From assembly GCF_019048865.1 (NCBI RefSeq), contig NZ_CP077604.1, positions 744,001 to 808,000 on the forward strand: a stretch of DNA of 64,000 nt, written 5' to 3'. Made by a program: the position numbers and the translations under genes. The notes under the pieces are model-generated. The model was not told the DNA's origin, searched no databases, and saw only the letters and a program-made list of their open reading frames with translations. The stretch is from Aquihabitans sp. G128 (GTDB lineage Bacteria; Actinomycetota; Acidimicrobiia; Acidimicrobiales; Iamiaceae). Below, piece after piece: positions 42,955 through 58,679 of this stretch; position 1 is the first letter of the stretch, and each line of letters opens with the position of its first letter.

Positions 42955-43509
42955 TCAGCCGACGTCGCCGGGCGTCGCGCAGTCGGGCATGTCGTTGACG
43001 TCCGCGAAGACCTCGATGGTCTTGTCGACGGAGTCGCGGAGCTCCTCGTTCTCGGTGAGGAGGAACTTGGCGTCGGGATCGGTGCGCAGCGCCTGGGCGT
43101 AGTCGTCCCGGTCGCCGAGGTAGCGGTGCCAGTCGGTGAACCACAGCCGCAGGCTCTTGCCGTCGTCGCCCGTGGTGGGGGCGCCGGCCTCGATGTCGTC
43201 CACCATGGCCCGGACCAGCCCGTTGGCCTGGTCCAGGACGTCGGCCCGCTCGGTGGCCGTCTTCGCCTCCGACGCCGGGGTGAGGGCGTCGAGGTCGGTG
43301 AGCAGCTGCTGGCAGCGGTCCTCGGCGCGGCTGACGTAGGCCCGGTCGTCGAGCCGGTCGGGGTTCACCTTCTTGGGCCCGCCGGCGAAGATCCAGATCC
43401 AGAACACCGCGATGGCCAGCGCCGCCACGACGGCCACGGCGCGCCACAGCTTCCAGTACATGCCCATCGGCTGGTCGACCTCGGGCTCCGGCGCGGTCTT
43501 GATGGGCAT
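42955..43509 (-). CDS. Hypothetical single-pass membrane protein
   Basis: A 184-residue protein with one N-terminal membrane helix (AVAVVAALAIAVFWIWIFAGG, about residues 25-45) and an extracytoplasmic helical domain with a CQQLLTDLDALTPA segment and cysteines near the C-terminus (MPDCATPG), able to form a disulfide. No family recognised. It is convergent to the Nudix gene and divergent to tyrS. Confidence 0.7.
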   Translation of the reverse strand: MPIKTAPEPEVDQPMGMYWKLWRAVAVVAALAIAVFWIWIFAGGPKKVNPDRLDDRAYVSRAEDRCQQLLTDLDALTPASEAKTATERADVLDQANGLVRAMVDDIEAGAPTTGDDGKSLRLWFTDWHRYLGDRDDYAQALRTDPDAKFLLTENEELRDSVDKTIEVFADVNDMPDCATPGDVG

Positions 43510-43613
43510 GGCGCCAGCCTCGCCCAGCCGGGGCGGCGGGGTCCAACCCGTCCGACGGTCCGCCCGGCCAACGTGTTTGGCGCCGCAGCAGCACGCGGGT
43601 GACCATGTGGCCC

Positions 43614-44900
43614 ATGACCGACGCCAGCGTCCTCGCCGACCTGGAGGCCCGTGGCCTGGTGCAGGACTGCACCGACCGCGACGGCCTCGCCGCCCGCCTC
43701 GCCGAGGGCCCGCTGTCGCTCTACTACGGCTGCGACCCCACCGCCGACAGCCTCCACGTGGGCAACCTGATCGGCCTGCTGGTGCTGCGGCGGTTCCAGG
43801 ACGCCGGGCACCGCCCCGTGGCGCTCGCGGGTGGTGCCACGGGGATGGTCGGCGACCCCAGCGGCCGCTCCGAGGAGCGCAACCTCCTCGACGAGGCCAC
43901 CCTCGAGCACAACGTCGCCGCCATCAAGGCCCAGATCGCCCGCATCGTCGACCTGTCCGGCGAGCCCGGCGGCGGCGAGCTGGTCGACAACCGGGACTGG
44001 ACCGGCGAGGTGCGGTTCCTGGACTTCCTGCGCGACATCGGCAAGCACGTCACGGTCAACACCATGCTGGCCAGGGAGTCGGTGAAGAACCGCCTGGCCT
44101 CCGAGCACGGCATCTCCTTCACCGAGTTCACCTACATGCTGCTCCAGGCCCACGACTTCCTGCGGCTGGAACAGGATCGGGGCGTCCAGCTCCAGATCGG
44201 GGGCTCGGACCAGTGGGGCAACATGCTCGGTGGGGTGGACCTCATCCGTCGGGTGCACGCCCGGCCGGCATGGGTCCTGGCCTGGCCACTGCTGACCGCA
44301 CCCGACGGGACCAAGCTGGGCAAGACCACCGGCGCCCGCATCTGGCTCGATCCCGACCGGACCAGCCCCTACGCCTTCTTCCAGCACTGGATGGGCACCG
44401 ACGACCGCCAGGTCCGCCAGTTCCTCCTGCAGTTCACCCTGCTCCCGGTCCCCGACGTCGACGCCGCGGTGTCAGCCCACGAGGCCGAGCCGCACCGTCG
44501 AGCGGCCCAGCGCCTCCTGGCTCGGGAGGCCACCGCCCTCGTGCACGGTGGGGGCGAGGCGGCCGCCGCCGAGGAGGCCTCGGCCATCCTCTTCGGCGCC
44601 CCGCTCGCCGATGCCAGCGACGCTGCCCTCGAGGCGGTCGCTCGCGAGGTGCCCACGACCACGCTGGACCCAGCGGCCCTCGATGCCGGCGTGGACCTGG
44701 CCGAGCTCCTGGCCACCGACGCCCTCCTCGCCACCTCGAAGGGCGAAGCGCGCCGGGCGATCGCCCAAGGAGGCGTCTACGTGAACGGCGAGCGGGCAGA
44801 AGATGGGCGCCTGGTGGGTCGATCCGACCTGCTCCGAGGCCGCTTCGTGCTGCTCCGCAAGGGCAAGAAGGCTTACGCGATGGCCCTGGCAGCGCTGTGA
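43614..44900 (+). CDS. tyrS: Tyrosyl-tRNA synthetase
   Basis: TyrS charges tRNA-Tyr. The Rossmann catalytic domain has YYGCDPTADSLHVGNLIGL (HIGH motif as HVGN), GGATGMVGDPSGR, QIGGSDQWGNM and KLGKTTG (KMSKS equivalent). The anticodon-binding S4 domain is at the end (KGEARRAIAQGGVYVNGE). ATG 43614 is preferred over ATG 43599 by comparison with family N-termini. It is 132 bases ahead of the rrn promoter. Confidence 0.96.
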   Translation: MTDASVLADLEARGLVQDCTDRDGLAARLAEGPLSLYYGCDPTADSLHVGNLIGLLVLRRFQDAGHRPVALAGGATGMVGDPSGRSEERNLLDEATLEHNVAAIKAQIARIVDLSGEPGGGELVDNRDWTGEVRFLDFLRDIGKHVTVNTMLARESVKNRLASEHGISFTEFTYMLLQAHDFLRLEQDRGVQLQIGGSDQWGNMLGGVDLIRRVHARPAWVLAWPLLTAPDGTKLGKTTGARIWLDPDRTSPYAFFQHWMGTDDRQVRQFLLQFTLLPVPDVDAAVSAHEAEPHRRAAQRLLAREATALVHGGGEAAAAEEASAILFGAPLADASDAALEAVAREVPTTTLDPAALDAGVDLAELLATDALLATSKGEARRAIAQGGVYVNGERAEDGRLVGRSDLLRGRFVLLRKGKKAYAMALAAL

Positions 44901-45032
44901 CCTGGCCTTTTGCGGCGTTCCAGACCCGTGAGACGCACGACACACCGCGTCGATTTGGCGTCACCGGCGCGTTACCCGTAAGTTAACTCTCGTCGCCACG
45001 GGGACACGCCAGAGAAACTCCAGCGGAAACGC

Positions 45033-45061
45033 TTGACAGCCTCCAGCAAAGTCCCTAAGGT
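45033..45061 (+). promoter_or_regulatory. rrn operon promoter
   Basis: TTGACA (45033-45038), 17 bases, TAAGGT (45056-45061): close to the housekeeping consensus and 327 bases before the 16S start. The long leader 45062-45387 holds no gene; it contains CCGACAG-TTCG-CTGTCGG and CCAACAGG/CCTGTCGG hairpins and a CCTTGAGAAC motif repeated before 23S, likely processing sites. Confidence 0.85.
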
Positions 45062-45387
45062 AACAACTCGCCCCACACGGCCCTAACGGGTCGGAGCGGG
45101 CACGACAGGAGCAACGGCAGCCCACGGGCACGACTCCTGCAGCGGCTTCCCTCGGGAAGTGAGCGCACCTTGAGAACGGAATAGAGGACGAAAAAGCTAA
45201 TGCGGGCGACCGCTGCAGCGCTTCCGAGCAACGCAGCGGCCGTTTAATAATAAAGTATTACGCATCAAGGACAACAAAACTAAGCTAGTTAGTTGAACTG
45301 ATGCCAGTCACCAACAGGTTCAGGCCTGTCGGTGGCTCTCCGATTTGAGGACGGTCCGACAGTTCGCTGTCGGGCCTTCTGACGATC
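45062..45387 (+). promoter_or_regulatory. rrn leader RNA
   Basis: A transcribed leader without coding capacity. A 7-bp UUCG hairpin (about 45355-45372) and an upstream stem (about 45308-45330) sit just before 16S. CCTTGAGAAC near 45172 recurs in the 16S-23S spacer (about 47147), as in rRNA processing or antitermination leaders. Confidence 0.6.
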
Positions 45388-50256
<4,869 letters not shown>

Positions 50257-50331
50257 TAAGAAGTTCGTGCTCGCTATGGAGTCCTTGAGGGCTTGAGCGC
50301 CGTTCGTCGGCGCTCGCTCTTGACAACAGAT

Positions 50332-50448
<117 letters not shown>

Positions 50449-50456
50449 TTCTCATC

Positions 50457-50493
50457 AACAGGCCCCGCTTCGGTGGGGCCTGTTGTGCGTTTT
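50457..50493 (+). terminator. rrn terminator
   Basis: AACAGGCCCC (50457-50466) and GGGGCCTGTT (50475-50484) form a perfect 10-bp stem around GCTTCGGT, followed by GTGCGTTTT. A classic intrinsic terminator directly after 5S. Confidence 0.92.
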
Positions 50494-50645
50494 CGGCTCG
50501 CTCGCGACGTGCCAGCGACGAGGCGGCGGTTGGTGGCTGAGCACGGGGCACGAGCAGGAGCCGAACGGGTCGAGCTGCATCCGAGCAGCGCATGTCACCG
50601 TCGGCGGATGGCGAGCGGTCGACGGCCGGCCGGTAGGATCGCCCG

Positions 50646-51993
50646 ATGCCTTCGAACGATGCTCCTTCGCCGCGCCGATCGTCTGGCGGCAGCGGGGGAT
50701 CGGGCGACGGGGACGACCCGCGGAAGCCCATCCGCAGCAGCGGGCGGTCGGTGCCCGGTGGGACCGGTCGCGCCGCCGATTCGCCTGGTGACGGTCGCAG
50801 CACCCGTCCGGTGAGCGGTCGCAGCGGGGGCCAGGGAGCCCGGTCGGGTGCTGGTGGCGCTCGTCGGAGCCCGTCTGGGGGGGCGTGACGATCGGTCGCC
50901 GCGCCGTGACGAGGGGCCTGCGGCGCGCTCGGGCCGGCCCGGCGGTTCGGGCGGCGGGCGTCCAGGCGGCTCCGGCCGTCCGAGCTCAGGCTCCGGACGT
51001 CCGGGGGCTCCTGCACGCGGGGGCAGCAGCCGGGGAGACGATCGTCGGGCGGGTGGGCGGTCCGGCGGTCGGCCCGCAGATCGGGAGGAGGGTCCGCGCA
51101 CCGCAGGGCCCAAGACCTGGGGCAGCCTTGGCCGGCGCGGCGCAGGGCGTCTGGGCGACGGGCCGGTCGACAACCGCAACGACGTGGGCGGCTCGGGGCG
51201 AGACGAGCGTCCCGATCCGGGCAACAAGCGCGTGGAGTGGGAGCGCGTCGACGACGTCCGCCAGGAGGCCGGTGGCGCGGTGCGACGCGGGCGCAACGCT
51301 CGACCGCCTGCGGATCTGGCCCCGAAGGAGCGCCGGGGTCGCCCGGCCCGCAAGCCCGGTGCCGGCACCGCCGGCGCCCTCTCGAAGGACGAGCTGGTGC
51401 GTGCCCTGGGGGCGGCTCGGGGCGCACGCGCCAACGAGCGGCTGCGCGACGCCGCCCACGCCTTCGAGCGCGAGCGCTTCGAGGAGTCGCGGAGCCTGCT
51501 GCGGCCCATCGCCGAAGCGGCACCGCAGGCGGCCTCGGTCCGTGAGCTGCTGGGGCTCACGTACTACCGGCTGGGCCGTTGGACCGACGCCATCAAGGAG
51601 CTCGAGGCCTTCCGCCAGCTCACGTCGTCGACCGAGCAGCACCCCGTGCTCGCCGACTCCTACCGGGCGCTGAAGCGACGTTCCGAGGTGCAAGACCTCT
51701 GGGACGAGCTGCGGGAGAGCTCGCCGTCGGCCGACCTCGTCACCGAGGGCCGGATCGTGATGGCCGGTTCGCTGGGCGACCAGGGCAAGCTGAAGGAAGC
51801 CATCGCGCTGCTCGAGAAGAGCCAGCGGGCGGTCAAGCGGCCCGAGGTGCACCACCTCCGCCAGGGCTACGCCCTGGCCGACCTCTACGAGCGCGCCGGC
51901 GACATCGCCCGGGCTCGGGAGCTGTTCCGCTGGGTGCTCACCTACGAGCCCGACTTCGCCGATGCGGCGGAGCGCGCCGGCGCCCTGGCCTGA
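50646..51993 (+). CDS. TPR-repeat protein with a long Gly/Ser/Arg-rich N-terminus, apparent frameshift
   Basis: Corrected, this encodes 448 residues. Residues 1-220 are disordered and rich in Gly, Ser, Pro and Arg (GGSGGSGDG and RGGSSRGDDRRAGG type blocks). The C-terminal half has TPR-like helices: RDAAHAFERERFEESRSLLRPIAE, VRELLGLTYYRLGRWTDAIKEL and LYERAGDIARARELFRWVL. The frame breaks at a G7 run (50877-50883); six Gs join the two halves, so it is likely a sequence error. TAGGAT is exactly 6 bases before the ATG, suggesting a leaderless mRNA. Such TPR proteins are scaffolds; it may act in ribosome or RNA biology, given its site after rrn, but this is speculation. Confidence 0.72.
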
Positions 51994-52275
51994 GCGCGGC
52001 GCCGCTCCGACGGCCTCGGCCTCACGTCGATCCGCCGTGCCGGGCGGCGAAGGCCGACCGGGAGCGGCGATCTCTGGTGGGGGCACCCTGGCGGGCGACC
52101 GCCAGGCTCCGCATCGGCGGCATCGTTGTCACACCCCCTCGGTAGGTTCGGTGGCACCTGGACCCCCGGCACGCGATCGCTGCGCAGCTCGGGTGGCTCG
52201 GGCTCGCGGCCTCGGCCGCCCGTCCCGTTCGGACAGCCGTCGGCGAGGCGGCTGCCAGCCCAGAGAGGTCCAGCC

Positions 52276-52626
52276 ATGAACATCGTCGTGTTGCAGGGGT
52301 CGTTGTCGAGCGCACCCGAATCCCGAGACCTGCCGTCGGGCGATCGGCTCGTCACCTACGAGGTCACCACCCGTGCCGAGGGCCAGCCGGCCGATTCGGT
52401 TCCGGTGGTGTGGTTCGACGCCCCGGCGCGCTCGGCCGACCTGGGGGCCGGTACCGAGGTGGTGGTCACCGGTCGGGTCCGGCGCCGGTTCTTCCAGGCC
52501 GGCGGGGCTCGGTCCAGCCGCACCGAGGTGGTGGCGGCGTCGGTGATCCCGGCTCGGCAGCGCAAGCGGGTGGCCGGCGCCATCGACGCGGCGGTGGCGG
52601 CGCTGGCCGAGCACCCGGAGGGGTGA
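52276..52626 (+). CDS. SSB-like single-stranded DNA-binding protein, short
   Basis: A 116-residue OB-fold protein: [25 protein letters not shown] and [12 protein letters not shown] with [14 protein letters not shown] match SSB strands. It lacks the acidic C-terminal tip (DDDLPF) used by true SSB to recruit partners, and the tail is Ala-rich with no Gln/Gly linker, so it is a paralogue or specialised form rather than the main SSB. 51994-52275 before it is gene-free with no clear promoter; TAGGTT at 52143 is the only candidate. Confidence 0.78.
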   Translation: MNIVVLQGSLSSAPESRDLPSGDRLVTYEVTTRAEGQPADSVPVVWFDAPARSADLGAGTEVVVTGRVRRRFFQAGGARSSRTEVVAASVIPARQRKRVAGAIDAAVAALAEHPEG

Positions 52627-52717
52627 GCGGCCGGCGGGCCCGGAGGTTGGCCGCGCCGGCGGGCGGTCGGCCAAGATGGGGGCACACAACGGCCACCACA
52701 GGATGGGTTCCGCGAGC

Positions 52718-53603
52718 ATGGATCAGGCACAGCTGGAGAAGGTCAGGAACGGCAAGGGGTTCATCGCCGCCCTCGACCAGAGCGGGGGCTCCACGCCCAA
52801 GGCGCTGGCGCTCTACGGCGTCGAGGAGGGCAGCTACGAGGGCGAGGCCGCCATGTTCGACCTCATGCACCAGATGCGCAGCCGCATCGTCACCAGCCCG
52901 AGCTTCGACGGCGAGCGCGTGCTCGGCGCCATCCTCTTCGAGATGACCATGGACCGTCAGGTCGAGGGGCTCGACACCGCCGAGTACCTCTGGTCGAAGA
53001 AGCAGGTCGTGCCCTTCCTGAAGGTCGACAAGGGCCTGGCCGACCAGGCCGACGGCGTCCAGGTCATGAAGCCCATCGATGGCCTCGACGAGCTGCTCGC
53101 CCGGGCGGCGGCCAAGGGCGTGTTCGGCACCAAGATGCGTTCGGTCATCAAGCTGGCCGACGCCACCGGCGTGCAGGCCATCGTCGACCAGCAGTTCGAG
53201 GTCGGCCGCCAGATCGTCGCCGCAGGCCTGGTGCCCATCATCGAGCCCGAGGTCGACATCCACAGCGCCGAGAAGGCCGAGGCCGAGGCGCTGCTCAAGG
53301 CGGCCATCCTCGTCGCCCTCGACGGCCTCGGGGCCGACGAGCTGGTCATGCTGAAGCTCACGCTGCCGGAGGAGCCCGGCTTCTACGCCGAGCTCGTCGC
53401 CCACCCCAACGTGGTGCGCGTGGTGGCCCTGTCCGGCGGCTACACCCGCGACGACGCCAACGCCCGCCTGGCCGCCAACCCCGGCGTCATCGCCAGCTTC
53501 TCGCGCGCTGACCGAGGGCCTGAGCGCCCAGCAGAGCGACGCCGAGTTCGACGCCACCCTCGACCAGTCGATCAAGGGCATCTACGAGGCCTCGATCACC
53601 TGA
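52718..53603 (+). CDS. fda: Fructose-bisphosphate aldolase class I, apparent frameshift
   Basis: A class I (Schiff-base) aldolase of glycolysis/gluconeogenesis, of the bacterial type near 295 residues. [67 protein letters not shown] are all present. ATG 52718 gives the family N-terminus; ATGs at 52703 and 52676 are in frame. The frame breaks at 53501-53510: adding back a GC to TCGCGCGCTG gives [14 protein letters not shown] to TGA 53601-53603, a full-length end. Likely a sequence error. Confidence 0.93.
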
Positions 53604-53643
53604 TCGGGACCCGGGCTCGCCGCCCGGTGGTCCACCTGCACGA

Positions 53644-53677
53644 CGACGGAGCCCGGCCCTGCGGCCGGGCTCCGTCG
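53644..53677 (+). terminator. Terminator after the aldolase
   Basis: A 15-bp GC-rich stem (arms CGACGGAGCCCGGCC at 53644-53658 and its complement 53663-53677, loop CTGC) lies 41 bases after the aldolase stop. No T-run follows, but its strength and position suggest termination. Confidence 0.65.
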
Positions 53678-53848
53678 CGCCATGGCCGCGAGGCCACCCG
53701 GCGGCGCAGTTCCCCCGTGGGCGGAGGAGCCGCCGACCGCGCTCGCCCGGCCGGGTGATCGGACGCGATCCACCGCATGGCGTGACGGGTGTCGCTACCG
53801 TGGCTTCCGGGGAGGGGAATCCCCAGGGGACCAACACGAGGAGGCGAT

Positions 53849-55721
53849 GTGGCCGACCTTGACCAGACCATCGAGCCCGTCGAGCTCGACCGGGTCATCA
53901 TCCGCTTCGCGGGCGACTCCGGCGACGGCATGCAGCTCACCGGCGATCGCTTCACGAGCGCCAGCGCCGTGTTCGGCAACGACCTGTCGACGCTGCCGGA
54001 GTTCCCCGCCGAGATCCGGGCCCCTGCCGGCACGCTGGCCGGCGTCTCGGCCTTCCAGGTCCACATCTCCGACCACGAGATCACCACGCCCGGCGACGAG
54101 CCCAACGTGCTGGTCGCCATGAACCCGGCCGCGCTGCGCTCGGAGCTGCACCGCCTCGCCGACGGCGGCACCGTGATCGTGAACACCGACGCCTTCGAGG
54201 AGCGCAACCTCACCAAGGCCGGCTACCGCACCGACCCGCTCGGCGACGGCAGCCTCGAAGCGCTACACGGTCTACGAGGTGCCGATGACCACGCTGACCA
54301 AGGACGCGGTGGCGCCGCTCGGCGTGAAGCCCCGGGACGCGGAGCGGTCGAAGAACTTCTTCGCCCTGGGCCTGATCAGCTGGATGTACACGCGGCCGTC
54401 GGAGCCCACCCTGGTGTGGATCGAGGAGAAGTTCGCCTCGAAGCCGCAGGTGGCGGCGGCCAACCGGGCCGCCTTCGCCGCCGGCCACGCCTTCGGCGAG
54501 ACCGCCGAGCTGTTCGAGCACCCGTACTCGGTCCGGCCTGCGGAGCACGCGCCGGGGACGTACACGAACATCACCGGCAACACCGCGCTGGCGTGGGGGC
54601 TGGTGGCCGCCGGGCAGCTGGCCAAGCTGCCGGTGTTCCTGGGCGGGTACCCGATCACGCCGGCGTCGGACATCCTGCACGAGCTGTCGAAGCACAAGAA
54701 CTTCGGCATCCGCACCATGCAGGCCGAGGACGAGATCGCCGGCATCGGCGCCGCGCTCGGGGCGGCGTTCGGCGGCCACCTCGCCGTGACCACCACCAGC
54801 GGTCCCGGCATCGCCCTCAAGTCCGAGACCATGGGCCTGGCCATCAGCCTGGAGCTCCCGCTGCTCGTGATCGACATCCAGCGGGGTGGCCCGTCGACCG
54901 GCCTGCCCACCAAGACCGAGCAGTCCGACCTGCTGCAGGCGATGTACGGCCGCCACGGCGAGTCGCCCATCCCCATCGTGGCCGCCTACACCCCGGCGCA
55001 GTGCTTCGACGCCGCCATCGAGGCGGCTCGCATCGCCCTCAAGTACCGAACGCCGGTGATGCTGCTCTCCGACGGGTACCTCGCCAACGGCTCCGAGCCC
55101 TGGCTCCTGCCGAGGGTGGAGGACCTGCCCGACATCTCGGTGGCCTTCGCCACCGAGGCCAACCACCTCGACGCGGACGGCCAACCCGAGTTCTGGCCCT
55201 ACCTCCGGGATCCGGAGACGCTGGCTCGCCCGTGGGCGGTGCCCGGCACGCCGGGGCTCGAGCACCGCATCGGCGGCATCGAGAAGGCCGACGGGTCGGG
55301 CAACATCAGCTACGACCCGGCCAACCACGAGCACATGGTCCACCTGCGCGCCGCCAAGGTGGCCGGCATCGCCCAGGACATCCCACCGGTGGCGCTCAAC
55401 GGCGACGTCGACGACGCCGAGCTGCTGGTGGTGGGCTGGGGCTCCACGTGGGGGGGCCATCGACGGCGCCCTCAACCGGTGTCGGGCCAAGGGCCACAAG
55501 GTGGCCCACGCCCACCTCACCCACCTGAACCCGTTCCCCGCCAACCTGGGCGAGGTCCTGCACCGCCATCCCCACGTGGTGGTGCCCGAGATGAACCTCG
55601 GCCAGCTCTCGAGGCTGCTGCGCGCCGAGTACCTCGTCGACGCCAAGGCCGTCACCAAGGTCCAGGGCGTCCCGTTCACCGCCGGCGAGCTCGAGACCGC
55701 CTTCCTGAAGGAGCTGGGCGC

Positions 55722-55725
<4 letters not shown>
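53849..55725 (+). CDS. korA: 2-oxoglutarate:ferredoxin oxidoreductase alpha subunit, two apparent frameshifts
   Basis: KorA binds substrate and forms, with KorB, the oxygen-tolerant 2-oxoacid:ferredoxin oxidoreductase that can replace 2-oxoglutarate dehydrogenase. The N-terminal gamma-like domain has [17 protein letters not shown]; the alpha domain has [18 protein letters not shown] and [17 protein letters not shown]. Breaks are at CTCGAAG 54254-54260 (CTCGAG restores [12 protein letters not shown]) and the G7 run 55450-55456 (six Gs restore STWGAIDGAL). Corrected, 624 residues. GTG 53849 has GAGGAGG 5 bases upstream. Both breaks look like sequence errors. Confidence 0.93.
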
Positions 55726-56744
<1,019 letters not shown>

Positions 56745-56751
56745 GCCGAGG

Positions 56752-57531
56752 TCAGGGGAGCGGCAGCTCCACCGGGCCTTCGCCGTCGCCCTCGCCGGCG
56801 TCACGACCGGCGTGGCGGGCCAGGGCGTCGACCATGCGGTCGACGTGGTCGCAGAACACCCCGTCGATCCCCATGCGCAGCAGGCCGTCGAGGGTCCGGT
56901 CGAACTGGGCGTCCCAGCCGAAGGCGTAGATCCCGAAGCGGTGGAACAGCGTCACCAGGCCACCGGTCCAGTCGCTCTGGTGCAGGTTCACCGCGTCGAT
57001 GCGGGACGCCTGGAGCCGGGCGCCGAGGCGCTCCGGGCCCTGCTTGAGCTTGGCCAGCCGGGTGGAGTCGACGAGCCGGACGTGGGGCGACACCTCCCGC
57101 CAGGTCACCATGCGGTCGAGGTCGTCGTCGCAGAGCCAGAGGCGCGACGCCATGGTGGGGTCGGCCGCGGCGGTCACCGCCACCGTGGGCCCGCCGGCGG
57201 CGGGGTCCTTCACGTCGAGCGACAGCTCGAAGTCGGTGCCGAACGAGGCGTAGAGCTCGGCCAGCTCCGGGATGTGCTTGGGCAGCTCGCTGCGGCGCAG
57301 GTCCCGGATCCGCTTGCGCCGGAGGAGCGAGCCCACCACGCCGTCGTGGTCGAGCACCGGCACGCCGTCGGCGGTCAGCCAGACGTCGCTCTCGAGCCCG
57401 GTGGCCCCGAGGCGCAGGGCCAGCTCGAAGGCCTCGAGGGTGTTCTCGGGCGCATGGGCCCGAGCGCCTCGGTGGGCGAAGCCGATCGGGGGGACCCGGC
57501 GGGAGGGGAGGAGCGGTGCCACGGCTGCCAT
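56752..57531 (-). CDS. Glycerophosphodiester phosphodiesterase (GDPD)
   Basis: A 259-residue GDPD-fold enzyme. FAHRGARAHAPENTLEAFELAL with the catalytic His, ESDVWLTADGVPVLDHDG with metal ligands and second His, and a C-terminal FGWDAQFDRTLDGLLRMGIDGVFCDHVDRM are conserved. It probably releases glycerol 3-phosphate from lipid head groups. No signal peptide is visible, so it acts in the cytoplasm. Convergent with korB, 7 bases apart. Confidence 0.9.
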   Translation of the reverse strand: MAAVAPLLPSRRVPPIGFAHRGARAHAPENTLEAFELALRLGATGLESDVWLTADGVPVLDHDGVVGSLLRRKRIRDLRRSELPKHIPELAELYASFGTDFELSLDVKDPAAGGPTVAVTAAADPTMASRLWLCDDDLDRMVTWREVSPHVRLVDSTRLAKLKQGPERLGARLQASRIDAVNLHQSDWTGGLVTLFHRFGIYAFGWDAQFDRTLDGLLRMGIDGVFCDHVDRMVDALARHAGRDAGEGDGEGPVELPLP

Positions 57532-57680
57532 GGTTGCCCACCAGGGAGGCTGGGGGCCACCTCCTCGGCCGGTCCCGGGGCAGGAACCCGTCAGGGGAGC
57601 GTCATGCTGGCCGCGCTCGGGCCTCAACTCCCCTGCGCCGGTGCCGATGGACTGGGGCAGCGGATGCGAGGAAGGAACCC

Positions 57681-58010
57681 ATGGCGACCATTCGGGCCAG
57701 TTGTGCGACGTGCGGTGACGTGGAGGTCACCTCCCGCGAGGTCACCGTCCGGGTGTGCCGCGACGACAACTCCGGGACCTACGCGTTCGGCTGCCCCACC
57801 TGCGGTCTGACCACGGTGAAGGACGCCGAGCCCCGCATCGTCGAGCTGCTGGTCACCTCGGGCGTGCGCCTCGTGACCTGGTCGCTGCCCGACGAGCTCT
57901 TCGAGGTCCGCCAGGGCGAGCCCATCGACCACGACGACCTGTTGGACTTCCACGCCCTCCTGCAGACCGACGGGTGGATGGAGACCGTCCACCGGATGAC
58001 GCCTCGCTGA
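57681..58010 (+). CDS. Small conserved protein with two CxxC motifs
   Basis: A 109-residue protein. CATCGDVEV near residue 8 and CPTCGLTT near residue 38 make a zinc-ribbon, followed by an alpha/beta region EPRIVELLVTSGVRLVTWSLPDELFEVRQ. AGGAAGGA supports the ATG. Homologues are frequent in Actinobacteria but I know no function; the C-terminal PxELFE-type sequence suggests interaction with nucleic acid or a partner is possible, not shown. Confidence 0.7.
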   Translation: MATIRASCATCGDVEVTSREVTVRVCRDDNSGTYAFGCPTCGLTTVKDAEPRIVELLVTSGVRLVTWSLPDELFEVRQGEPIDHDDLLDFHALLQTDGWMETVHRMTPR

Positions 58011-58052
58011 GGGTGCCGGCCGATCCCCCGGGATCGCCGCTACCATGACCCC

Positions 58053-58256
58053 GTGGACCTCGCCTGGATCGCCCCTCCCGCCGTGCTGATCGCCGGCGCC
58101 GCCGGGGTCGCCGTCCTGCTGCGGCGCATCGCCACCGCACTCGACGAGGTGGCCACCTCGCAGCGCCGCTTCCGCCGCATCGAGGACGCCATGATCCCGA
58201 TCCGCGTCGAGGCTCGCCGGGCCCGCACGTCGATCGACCGCCTGCCCCGCAGGTAG
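58053..58256 (+). CDS. Small membrane-anchored hypothetical protein
   Basis: A 67-residue protein with a single N-terminal helix (WIAPPAVLIAGAAGVAVLLRRI) and a basic, coiled-coil-like rest. TACCAT (58041-58046) is exactly 6 bases before GTG 58053 with no Shine-Dalgarno, so the mRNA is probably leaderless. It is next to the Tat genes; a role with them is unproven. Confidence 0.55.
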   Translation: MDLAWIAPPAVLIAGAAGVAVLLRRIATALDEVATSQRRFRRIEDAMIPIRVEARRARTSIDRLPRR

Positions 58257-58266
58257 GGTCGGCACC

Positions 58267-58653
58267 GTGTTCAACGTCGGAGGGCCCGAGATCGTGGTGA
58301 TCCTGATCATCGCGCTCCTGGTGCTGGGCCCGGACCAGCTGCCGAAGGCCATGCGCACGTTCGGCAACGTCATGGCCGAGGTGCGCAAGGTGTCCGGTGG
58401 GTTCCAGGCCGAGATGAAGAAGGCCATGGACACCATCGAGGGCTCCGGGTCGGAGACCGCCAAGGAGAAGCCCCACTCGGCCAAGCCGATGGACGCATCG
58501 AACGGCACCGCCTCCACCATGGCCGAGGCCGACGTCACCGAGGTCGTGGCGCGCAACACCGATCCCGCCCCGTCATCCGAAGGGGCGGCTCCCGCCGTAG
58601 ATGACGTGGCGGACCGGCCTGCGGTCGACCCCGCCGATCGCGCCGCCGGCTGA
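58267..58653 (+). CDS. tatB: Sec-independent translocase TatB-like subunit
   Basis: TatB forms the substrate-receptor complex with TatC for export of folded proteins. The 128 residues start with the membrane helix PEIVVILIIALLVLGPDQLPKA, then an amphipathic helix (EVRKVSGGFQAEMKKAMD), then an acidic disordered tail. The preserved proline/glycine hinge (LGPDQLP) and longer helix favour TatB over TatA. TAGGGT is 7 bases before the GTG start. Followed by tatC. Confidence 0.85.
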   Translation: MFNVGGPEIVVILIIALLVLGPDQLPKAMRTFGNVMAEVRKVSGGFQAEMKKAMDTIEGSGSETAKEKPHSAKPMDASNGTASTMAEADVTEVVARNTDPAPSSEGAAPAVDDVADRPAVDPADRAAG

Positions 58654-58679
58654 GCCCGGCCCCGGCCCATCGGAACCCC

